From Muribaculaceae bacterium (GTDB taxonomy: Bacteria; Bacteroidota; Bacteroidia; Bacteroidales; Muribaculaceae): a stretch of DNA of 9,156 bases. Shown one piece after another: positions 1 through 5,889 of the stretch (the first letter of the stretch is position 1; each line of letters starts with the position of its first letter). The DNA lies in assembly GCA_022511505.1 (NCBI GenBank), contig JAFLTK010000047.1, positions 1-9,156 of the forward strand. Reading direction: 5' to 3'. The position numbers and the translations under genes are program-made. The notes under the pieces are model-generated. The model searched no databases. It was not told the origin of the DNA and was given only the letters and a program-made list of their open reading frames with translations.

Positions 1-103
1 TTTCTTTTAACCTTAAATCAATACCATGAAAAAACCACAGTGCAATGTTTGCTTTCTATCTTTAAAACAACTTAAAGAGCGTTTTGTTTAATCAAGACGC
101 TAG

Positions 104-120
104 TTTAACACTCTTTAACA
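104..120 (+). promoter_or_regulatory. Candidate response-regulator binding site (tandem TTTAACA)
   Basis: The heptamer TTTAACA occurs at 104-110 and again at 114-120, a 10-bp period on the same DNA face, about 90 bp upstream of the response regulator gene. OmpR/PhoB-family regulators typically bind as head-to-tail dimers on direct repeats spaced 10-11 bp, so this is a plausible autoregulatory site. A related TTTAATCA lies at 87-94. I see no perfect TTTG/TAnnTTTG promoter in 1-210; TAATTTCG at 142-149 is the nearest -7 match but lacks a -33 partner. The rest of 1-210 shows no gene I can support. Confidence 0.3.
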
Positions 121-210
121 TAGTGGTAATTTTTTTTTATTTAATTTCGCAGTCACTTTTAGGCAACATTCAAATTTTTCTATAACCTAACTTGCACAGA
201 ATTACGTTAT

Positions 211-933
211 ATGGTTTCCAAACTACTCGTTATCGACGACGAAGAAGCCCTCTGCGAGATTCTCAAGTATAATCTTGAGCGCAACGGCTATGAGGTTGAC
301 ACAGCATATAGCGCCGAGGAGGCTCTGACAATGGACCTCCCATCCTACGACCTCATTATCGCCGACATCATGATGGAAAAACTGAGCGGATTTGATTTTG
401 CCCGTGAGGTCAGAAACAATACCGTCACCGAGACAATACCTATTATCTTCTGCTCGGCTCTCGACGGCGAGGACGACACGGTCTGCGGTCTCAATCTCGG
501 GGCCGACGATTATATCACTAAGCCGTTTGTTATCAGCGAAGTGCTTGCGCGAGTAAGGGCAGTCCTTCGCCGTTCTCAAATCAAAAACGCCGTTGCGGCG
601 GCCAAGACAGCGCCTGCCGCCGAGGATATCTATGTGCCCGACATCGTTTTTGAGGGCCTGCGTCTTGATATGAACCAGAAAGTTGTCTATCTCGACGACG
701 AGCCGGTCAGCCTGACCAAAACCGAGTTTGAGATACTCCTCTTTTTCTTGACCCACCGCAACCGAGTCTACACCCGCGAGGAAATCATTTCAAGCGTGTG
801 GCCCGGCAACGGGACGGTCACTGCACGGGCTATCGACACCAATATCAACCGCCTAAGACGCAAAATCGGCCGTTACAGTAACAATATCGTGACGCGTTTG
901 GGATTCGGGTATGGGTTCAAGGAGACATATTAA
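211..933 (+). CDS. OmpR/PhoB-family response regulator
   Basis: This is a 240-residue cytoplasmic two-component transcription factor of normal length for the family. The receiver domain (about residues 4-122) has the acidic pair Asp9/Asp10, the phospho-acceptor Asp52 in the IIADIMM strand, Ser82 at the conserved Ser/Thr position and Lys104 in YITKPF. An alanine-rich linker (about 126-137) leads to a C-terminal winged helix (about 146-238) with the recognition-helix run DTNINRLRRKIG and the wing ending FGYGFKE. The ATG at 211 begins directly with the receiver strand (MVSKLLVIDDEE), so no other start is needed. The histidine kinase gene starts inside its last codons, so the two are co-translated and almost certainly a cognate pair. 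It resembles PhoB-like regulators, but no specific regulon can be named. A tandem TTTAACA repeat upstream could be its own binding site. Confidence 0.93.
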   Translation: MVSKLLVIDDEEALCEILKYNLERNGYEVDTAYSAEEALTMDLPSYDLIIADIMMEKLSGFDFAREVRNNTVTETIPIIFCSALDGEDDTVCGLNLGADDYITKPFVISEVLARVRAVLRRSQIKNAVAAAKTAPAAEDIYVPDIVFEGLRLDMNQKVVYLDDEPVSLTKTEFEILLFFLTHRNRVYTREEIISSVWPGNGTVTARAIDTNINRLRRKIGRYSNNIVTRLGFGYGFKETY

Positions 934-2410
934 TTACCAGTGGCGCCTGTTTTTGACCATCATGACGCTGATGGTCATCGTGATGGGCACGCTTTTCGGC
1001 TACCACATCTATCAGGAGCGCGAATTGCGCACCGACCTCGTTCACTCCCAGTTGACGGCCATCAACTCGCGCATTATCAAAGCCTACGAGCAGAACGTCG
1101 ATTTGAGCGAATACATGACATTCCTCAAGCGGTTTTATGACAATTCAATGTTCGACGAACTGCGCGTGTCGATTTACAATATCAACGACTCGGCCATCTA
1201 CAACATCGGCGACGTCATCCCCGTCGACATCCAGCAACACGACTATACATCAGACCCTTCTCGCCAAGGCGAAACCGGCAGCGCGCGCCTCAACGCCTCG
1301 GGCAACGACGCCTCGACTCTCTATTATCTCTCTCAGGTCAAGAGCAACGACGGATTGATAACGGTGTTCACCGCCATGCCGGTCACTGTTTCGATTGTCG
1401 ACGCGCTGACCCTCAACCCCGAGATTTGGTATATCATCGCCGCCCTGATGCTACTGATGACCATCGTCACCTACTACTCGACTCGGTTCCTGACACGCAA
1501 CATCCTGATTATGCGCGATTTTGCTCGACGTGCGGCAAGCGGCGAGCCTATTGACACCAATTATGACTTCCCCCACGACGAACTCGGCGACATCTCGCGC
1601 GAAATCGTGGCGCTCTACAACGACCGAATCGGCGCAATGACCCGCAGCAACCGCGAGCGTGCCGTCGCCATCAATGCCATCAACGACAAGGAGCGCATTA
1701 AGCGACAACTAACCAACAATATCAACCACGAACTGAAAACCCCAATCGGCGTCATCGGCGGATACATCGACACCATCCTCTCAGACCCCGACATGGACCC
1801 TGCCCTCAGAACCCGTTTCTTGCGCAACGCCCAGACCAACATCGAGCGACTCCGCTCGCTCATGGACGACGTCTCGACAATGACTCGCCTCGAGGAAAAC
1901 GGCGACGCCATCCCCCTCGCCGAGGTCGATTTCCACGACATGGTCTACAAAATCGCCGCCGACCTCGATGCAGCACAGATTGCCAATGGAATGACGTTTG
2001 TCTACGATGTCCCGATGGGATGCCGCGTGTATGCCAACGAGACCCTGCTCCACAGCATTCTGATGAACCTAATCCGCAACGCCGGCATCCATTCCCACGG
2101 CACCACCATCTCGCTGAGCATCATCTCAGAGTCGGCCACACAGTTCAGTTTCTCGTTCACCGACGACGGCAACGGCGTCCCCGACGAGGCATTGCCCCAC
2201 CTTTTCGAGCGCTTCTATCGCGTCGACAGCGGCCGCTCGCGCAAAGTCGGCGGAACAGGCCTCGGCCTCTCTATCGTTAAAAACGCCATCAACGCCATGG
2301 GAGGCACCATCTCGGTCCACAACCGCTCGACCGGCGGCCTCGAGTTCATCTTCACCCTGATAAAATGGGAAGGCCGCGATCGCGCCCGCCGCAAATCCCC
2401 CATCATCTAA
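911..2410 (+). CDS. Membrane sensor histidine kinase
   Basis: This 499-residue inner-membrane kinase autophosphorylates and passes phosphate to the regulator encoded just upstream. It has a first membrane helix at about residues 12-34, a sensor region outside the membrane of about 135 residues (35-170) with no family I recognise, and a second helix at about 171-192. A HAMP-like segment follows (about 193-245). The HisKA box NHELKTP carries the phospho-acceptor His273. The ATPase domain has the N box NLIRNA (386-391), G1 DDGNGVP (418-424), F box FERFYR (432-437) and G2 GGTGLGLSIVK (447-457), so every catalytic motif looks intact. The ATG at 911 overlaps the regulator gene by 23 bp, typical of translational coupling. 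The signal sensed is unknown. A short basic tail (about 489-495) follows the ATPase domain. Confidence 0.93.
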   Translation: MGSRRHINYQWRLFLTIMTLMVIVMGTLFGYHIYQERELRTDLVHSQLTAINSRIIKAYEQNVDLSEYMTFLKRFYDNSMFDELRVSIYNINDSAIYNIGDVIPVDIQQHDYTSDPSRQGETGSARLNASGNDASTLYYLSQVKSNDGLITVFTAMPVTVSIVDALTLNPEIWYIIAALMLLMTIVTYYSTRFLTRNILIMRDFARRAASGEPIDTNYDFPHDELGDISREIVALYNDRIGAMTRSNRERAVAINAINDKERIKRQLTNNINHELKTPIGVIGGYIDTILSDPDMDPALRTRFLRNAQTNIERLRSLMDDVSTMTRLEENGDAIPLAEVDFHDMVYKIAADLDAAQIANGMTFVYDVPMGCRVYANETLLHSILMNLIRNAGIHSHGTTISLSIISESATQFSFSFTDDGNGVPDEALPHLFERFYRVDSGRSRKVGGTGLGLSIVKNAINAMGGTISVHNRSTGGLEFIFTLIKWEGRDRARRKSPII

Positions 2411-2449
2411 CCCTTCGCCTTATTAAGACAAATTTAATGGCAAGGGGTT
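2409..2449. terminator. Hairpin between convergent genes, possible bidirectional terminator
   Basis: AACCCTTCGCC (2409-2419) pairs with GGCAAGGGGTT (2439-2449) with one C-A mismatch and one G-U pair. The stem can continue through ATTAA (2422-2426) and TTAAT (2434-2438), leaving a short loop. It sits in the 53-bp gap between the stop codons of the histidine kinase and the oppositely oriented dihydrouridine synthase. There is no good T-run on the plus-strand side, so classical intrinsic termination is uncertain. Confidence 0.4.
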
Positions 2450-2463
2450 ATTCCAAGGGATTG

Positions 2464-3456
2464 TTACTTTAGGGCGGGGAGGATGGCGGTCTCGATGTGG
2501 TCGAGGATTTGCATGAGCTCGGCGCGTGTTGTAGCGCGTAGCATGGCGATGCGGACGGGACGGAAGTTGGGGATGCCTTTGAAGAGGGGGGATGCGGCAA
2601 GGTGACGGCGTATATGGAGGATGCCGCGATATTCGTCGATGCGGTCGATGCTTTCTTCTATCTGTCGGCGGATGAGGGCAAACATTGTGGCTTCGCTGAC
2701 GGGAATAGAATCGGCTTCTCCATTGACGGCGGCTCGCATTTCGCGGAATATCCATGGCGCGCCGATGGCGGCGCGACCAACCATGACGCCGTCGACGCCA
2801 TAGCGATCAAAAGCTTCGCGCGCACGTGCGCCGGAGGTGATGTCGCCGTTGCCAATGAGGGGTATCACAAGGCGCGGGTTCTCCTTGACGCGGGCTATCA
2901 TCTCCCAGTCGGCCTCGCCGGTATACATTTGGGATCGTGTGCGCCCGTGGACCGTAAGCGCTGCAATACCAACGTCTTGCAGTTGCTCGGCGAGTGTTAC
3001 TATCACCCGCGAGTTGTGGTCCCAGCCAAGACGTGTTTTGACCGTCACAGGCAAGTTGACTGCCTTGACCACGGCGGCGGTGATTTCGATAAGTTTTGGG
3101 ATGTCGCGCAACATGCCTGCACCGGCGCCTTTGCCGGCTACCTTCTTGACGGGGCACCCGAAGTTTATGTCGAGGATGTCGGGATGCGCTTGCTCTACAA
3201 TCTTGGCGGCCTCGACCATCGGCTCGACTTCGCGGCCATAAATCTGGATGGCGACAGGACGCTCGCGCTCGTCAATGGTCAACTTGCGTGTGGTAGCATT
3301 GATGTTGCGAATCAGGGCGTCGGCCGAGACAAACTCGCTGTAGACCATGTCGGCACCCTGTTCGCGGCAGATAAGGCGGAAACTGCGGTCGGTGACATCC
3401 TCCATGGGCGCGAGCATCAGCGGGCGCTCGCCAAGGTCAAGCGATCCAATCTTCAT
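2464..3456 (-). CDS. dusB: tRNA-dihydrouridine synthase, DusB type
   Basis: This 330-residue cytosolic flavoenzyme reduces uridine to dihydrouridine in the tRNA D-loop using FMN and NADPH. The N-terminal TIM barrel shows the opening motif APMEDVTD (16-23), DINFGCPVKK with catalytic Cys101, VKTRLGW with Lys140, VHGRTRSQMYTG with His170, and the FMN phosphate-binding segments GNGDI (202-206) and GVMVGRAAIGAPW (223-235). A helical C-terminal tRNA-binding domain follows. I chose the ATG at 3456, where the conserved protein begins (MKIGSLDLGERPLMLAPMED). An in-frame ATG at 3513 would add 19 unconserved residues and overlap the upstream gene. With the chosen start it lies 13 bp after the DUF1846 stop codon, so the two probably share a transcript. 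Assignment to DusB rather than another Dus subfamily rests on overall motif resemblance. Confidence 0.93.
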   Translation of the reverse strand: MKIGSLDLGERPLMLAPMEDVTDRSFRLICREQGADMVYSEFVSADALIRNINATTRKLTIDERERPVAIQIYGREVEPMVEAAKIVEQAHPDILDINFGCPVKKVAGKGAGAGMLRDIPKLIEITAAVVKAVNLPVTVKTRLGWDHNSRVIVTLAEQLQDVGIAALTVHGRTRSQMYTGEADWEMIARVKENPRLVIPLIGNGDITSGARAREAFDRYGVDGVMVGRAAIGAPWIFREMRAAVNGEADSIPVSEATMFALIRRQIEESIDRIDEYRGILHIRRHLAASPLFKGIPNFRPVRIAMLRATTRAELMQILDHIETAILPALK

Positions 3457-3469
3457 AGTCGCGGGTGGA

Positions 3470-4942
3470 TTATCGTTTAGGCTTCTGGGCGGGGTCGCAT
3501 GTGAGACCGACACCGAGTTTGCGGAATATTTTGTGGTCTACTTCGCCGAGCATGACGGTGCTGTGGACCTGGCAACCGTCGAGTTCGGGCAGTTGCTCGA
3601 GAGCACGGCGGCAGTTGTCGTCGTGGGTGCTGAGCACCGACAGCGCAACGAGCACCTCGTCGGTGTGCAACCGCGGGTTGCGACCGCGCAGGTAGTTGAG
3701 CTTTGTATACTGAATGGGTTCAATCATATCCTGAGGTATCAGTTTGACCGAGTGGTCGATGCCGGCAAGATGCTTGATGGCGTTGAGAATCAGCGCTGCC
3801 GACGGGCCGAGCAGTGTCGATGTCTCGGCAGTGATGATAGTGCCGTCAGAGAGTTGGATTGCCGAGCAGGGAACACCGCTTTTCTCAGCGCGTGCGCGTG
3901 CGGCAACTGTCGGCCGGCGATAGTCGGTGTTGATTTTGGCCTGTTTCATCAGCAGAGCCGTCTTGTTGACCTCGCTCTCGTTGGCATCTCCCGTTGCAAG
4001 GCGGTTCAGAGCGGTGTAATAGCGGCGGATGATTTCCTGACGCGATGCCTCGCAGCACACCTCGTCGTCGCTGATGCAGAAGCCAACCATGTTTACACCC
4101 ATATCGGTAGGCGACTTGTAGGGATTCTCGCCATAGATACCCTCAAATAGCGCGTTCAACACCGGGAAAATCTCGATGTCGCGATTATAGTTGATAGCCG
4201 TCTTGCCGTAGGCCTCGAGGTGAAACGGGTCTATCATGTTGATGTCGTTGAGGTCGGCCGTCGCTGCCTCGTAGGCGATGTTGACGGGGTGTTTCAACGG
4301 CAGGCTCCACACCGGGAATGTCTCAAACTTGGCATATCCGGCCTCGACGCCGCGCTTGTGCTCATTATATAACTGGCTGAGACACACTGCCATCTTGCCG
4401 CTACCGGGGCCCGGAGCCGTCACAATCACAAGCGGACGCGTCGTCTCGACATAGTCGTTGCGGCCAAAGCCCTCGTCAGAGTCGATAAGCGCCACGTTGG
4501 TAGGATAGCCCTCGATGGTGTAGTGGCAGTAGGTAGTGATGCCCATGCGCGCCAAGCGCTCGCGGAACGCGACAGCGCTGCTCTGACCATTATAATGAGT
4601 AACCACAACCGAACTCACCAAGAAACCGCGGTCGCTGAACGCCTGTCGCAGGCGCAACACGTCCATGTCGTATGTAATCCCAAGGTCGGTTCTGATTTTG
4701 TTGCGCTCAATATCCCGCGCCGAGATAACTATCACAATCTCAGCGTGGTCCTTAAGTTGGCTCAACATCGTTAACTTACTATCGGGCTTAAAACCCGGAA
4801 GCACGCGGCTCGCGTGGTGGTCGTCAAACAGTTTCCCTCCAAGTTCGAGGTAAAGTTTATTTCCAAACTGCGCAATGCGCTCCTTTATATGTTCAGACTG
4901 TATCTGAACATACTTTTCATTGTCAAACCCAATTTTCTTCAT
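3470..4942 (-). CDS. DUF1846 family protein (UPF0371)
   Basis: This 490-residue predicted cytosolic protein matches the DUF1846 family in length and in its opening MKKIGFDNEKYVQIQSEHI. A glycine-rich, P-loop-like segment TAPGPGSGKMA (175-185) suggests nucleotide or phosphate binding, and His/Asp-rich conserved runs (LFDDHHASRVLPGF 38-51, NMIDPFHLEAYG 235-246) are visible. The biochemical role of this family is not known to me, so I give none. The start at 4942 is preferred over an in-frame ATG at 4963, because a consensus Bacteroidetes promoter at 4983-4952 places transcription initiation downstream of 4963. It is the first gene of a two-gene unit with the dihydrouridine synthase. No functional link between the two is obvious; shared transcription may be incidental. 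Confidence 0.9.
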   Translation of the reverse strand: MKKIGFDNEKYVQIQSEHIKERIAQFGNKLYLELGGKLFDDHHASRVLPGFKPDSKLTMLSQLKDHAEIVIVISARDIERNKIRTDLGITYDMDVLRLRQAFSDRGFLVSSVVVTHYNGQSSAVAFRERLARMGITTYCHYTIEGYPTNVALIDSDEGFGRNDYVETTRPLVIVTAPGPGSGKMAVCLSQLYNEHKRGVEAGYAKFETFPVWSLPLKHPVNIAYEAATADLNDINMIDPFHLEAYGKTAINYNRDIEIFPVLNALFEGIYGENPYKSPTDMGVNMVGFCISDDEVCCEASRQEIIRRYYTALNRLATGDANESEVNKTALLMKQAKINTDYRRPTVAARARAEKSGVPCSAIQLSDGTIITAETSTLLGPSAALILNAIKHLAGIDHSVKLIPQDMIEPIQYTKLNYLRGRNPRLHTDEVLVALSVLSTHDDNCRRALEQLPELDGCQVHSTVMLGEVDHKIFRKLGVGLTCDPAQKPKR

Positions 4943-4951
4943 AACGGGACA

Positions 4952-4983
4952 CAAAGTTACCACATTTTGCCCACTTTCCCAAA
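4952..4983 (-). promoter_or_regulatory. Bacteroidetes-type promoter for the DUF1846-dusB unit
   Basis: On the minus strand TTTG (4983-4980) is followed after 20 bp by TAACTTTG (4959-4952), an exact match to the Bacteroidetes -33 TTTG / -7 TAnnTTTG pattern. Transcription should begin around 4945-4948, only a few bases before the ATG at 4942. The message would therefore be nearly leaderless. Confidence 0.7.
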
Positions 4984-5069
4984 AATCGGCTTAAAATTCA
5001 CCAATTGTCCTTTCCCGGACACAAAATTGTCCCCAATTCTGATACTTTGACAATTTTATTTGATTCTTT

Positions 5070-5082
5070 GGTAAAATTTACC
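5070..5082. promoter_or_regulatory. Palindromic operator 1, upstream of the -33 element
   Basis: GGTAAA-A-TTTACC is a perfect 13-bp palindrome lying 8 bp upstream of the -33 TTTG of the NUDIX regulator promoter. A matching palindrome lies at 5126-5136. Together the 12-mers TGGTAAAATTTA (5069-5080) and TAAATTTTACCA (5127-5138) are exact reverse complements. The placement suggests an operator, most simply for the adjacent NUDIX-wHTH protein. Confidence 0.6.
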
Positions 5083-5090
5083 CAAGATTT

Positions 5091-5121
5091 TTTGTTAATT
5101 AAAATTTATTGTATAATTTTG
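5091..5121 (+). promoter_or_regulatory. Bacteroidetes-type promoter for the NUDIX regulator cassette
   Basis: TTTG (5091-5094), a 19-bp spacer and TAATTTTG (5114-5121) match the Bacteroidetes -33/-7 consensus exactly. Initiation would fall around 5124-5128, giving a leader of roughly 20 bases before the ATG at 5146. The promoter is flanked on both sides by copies of one palindrome, so it is probably repressible. Confidence 0.7.
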
Positions 5122-5125
5122 CCGT

Positions 5126-5136
5126 GTAAATTTTAC
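5126..5136. promoter_or_regulatory. Palindromic operator 2, at the transcription start
   Basis: GTAAA-T-TTTAC is a perfect 11-bp palindrome and the second copy of the operator-like motif at 5070-5082. It begins 5 bp after the -7 element and so covers the expected initiation point, a classic repressor position. Centre-to-centre distance to the first copy is 55 bp, close to five helical turns, which would allow looping. Confidence 0.6.
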
Positions 5137-5145
5137 CATAGAACA

Positions 5146-5838
5146 ATGGAGGACAAACTTTATACCTACAAATACCCTCACCCGGCGGTCACAACCGACT
5201 GTGTTATATTTGGTTTTGACGGGCAGAAACTTCAAGTTCTTTTAATAGAACGAGGGATTGAACCCTACAAAGGCAAATGGGCTTTTCCCGGCGGATTCAT
5301 TAAGATGGACGAATCAGCCGAGGAGGGAGCGCGCCGCGAACTGATGGAAGAAACCGGCATGGAAGCCGATTTCATGGAACAGTTTCACACGTTCAGCGAC
5401 CCGCATCGCGACCCGCGTGAACGGGTAATAACAATTGCCTACTACGCTCTTTGCAAAATACAGAATGTAAAAGGCGGTGACGACGCAGCAAACGCAAAGT
5501 GGTTTGGACTGGATGAAATTCCCCAACTTGCTTTTGACCATGATAGAATCCTTAGATATGCCGTCTCTGTATTAAGAGAGCGCATACACTTCCGCCCTAT
5601 CGGATTTGACCTTTTGCCCGAAAAGTTCACCATGAAAGAACTTCAGTCACTGTATGAAGCAATCCTTGACGTCAGATTTGACAGAAGTAACTTTGCCAAG
5701 AAAATGCTCTCGCTGAATATTCTGACCATGTTGGATGAAACAGTGTGGCCAACTGCAAAACGACAAGCTCACCTATATAAATTTAACGAACAGAGTTATA
5801 ACGAAATGAAACGAAAGGGCTTTCGCCTTGAATTTTAA
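5146..5838 (+). CDS. NrtR-like NUDIX domain transcriptional regulator
   Basis: This 230-residue protein joins an N-terminal NUDIX domain (about 10-140) to a C-terminal winged helix (about 150-228), the NrtR/AraR-like architecture in which a NUDIX fold senses ADP-ribose or a sugar-derived ligand and controls DNA binding. The NUDIX box is complete: Gly50-x5-Glu56-x7-Arg64-Glu65-Leu-x-Glu68-Glu69-x-Gly71-Met72, so hydrolysis of a nucleoside diphosphate compound is possible as well as ligand sensing. The C-terminal part has the family pattern LLPEKFTMKELQSLYEAIL...FDRSNFAKKML. I chose the ATG at 5146 because an upstream in-frame start at 5005 would run through the promoter and both operator palindromes, and its extra residues are not NUDIX-like. 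The ARH-DUF1810 gene follows 51 bp later on the same strand, which favours an ADP-ribose-type ligand over a sugar one. The ligand is inferred. It is probably autoregulated. Confidence 0.88.
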   Translation: MEDKLYTYKYPHPAVTTDCVIFGFDGQKLQVLLIERGIEPYKGKWAFPGGFIKMDESAEEGARRELMEETGMEADFMEQFHTFSDPHRDPRERVITIAYYALCKIQNVKGGDDAANAKWFGLDEIPQLAFDHDRILRYAVSVLRERIHFRPIGFDLLPEKFTMKELQSLYEAILDVRFDRSNFAKKMLSLNILTMLDETVWPTAKRQAHLYKFNEQSYNEMKRKGFRLEF

Positions 5839-5847
5839 AAAGACGGA

Positions 5848-5880
5848 AACAACAATAACAACAATAACAACAGAAACAAC
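5848..5880 (+). repeat. 9-bp tandem repeat in the leader of the ARH-DUF1810 gene
   Basis: AACAACAAT (5848-5856) is repeated exactly at 5857-5865, then as AACAACAGA (5866-5874) and a partial AACAAC (5875-5880). The array occupies most of the 51-bp gap before the ATG at 5890. Being unstructured and A-rich, it could act as a translation-enhancing leader, which suits Bacteroidetes genes that lack Shine-Dalgarno sites. Copy number could also vary by slippage. Confidence 0.7.
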
Positions 5881-5889
5881 ATTTAAAAT

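Noticed and set aside
26..91. Small 21-codon frame beginning MKKPQCNVC
   Set aside because: Too short, no recognised homologue, no clear promoter; most likely chance in AT-rich DNA.
2602..3480. Long plus-strand open frame opposite the dihydrouridine synthase
   Set aside because: It mirrors the GC-rich codon pattern of a clearly conserved minus-strand gene and resembles no protein family.
3457..3513. Longer start for the dihydrouridine synthase at 3513
   Set aside because: It would overlap the upstream DUF1846 gene and add residues outside the conserved family start; the ATG at 3456 gives a clean 13-bp gap.
3347..4150. Long plus-strand open frame opposite the DUF1846 gene
   Set aside because: Antisense shadow of a well-conserved gene; no recognisable domain and it spans two genes.
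4947..5025. Direct repeat GGACACAAA at 4947-4955 and 5017-5025, with GGACA/TGTCC around 5017-5032
   Set aside because: The first copy overlaps the DUF1846 promoter, but the second lacks a full promoter match and the repeat is short; no clear function, so not annotated.
5005..5145. In-frame N-terminal extension of the NUDIX regulator from an ATG at 5005
   Set aside because: The extra 47 residues would be translated across both operator palindromes and the promoter at 5091-5121, and they do not resemble NUDIX sequence; the ATG at 5146 lies after the predicted transcription start.
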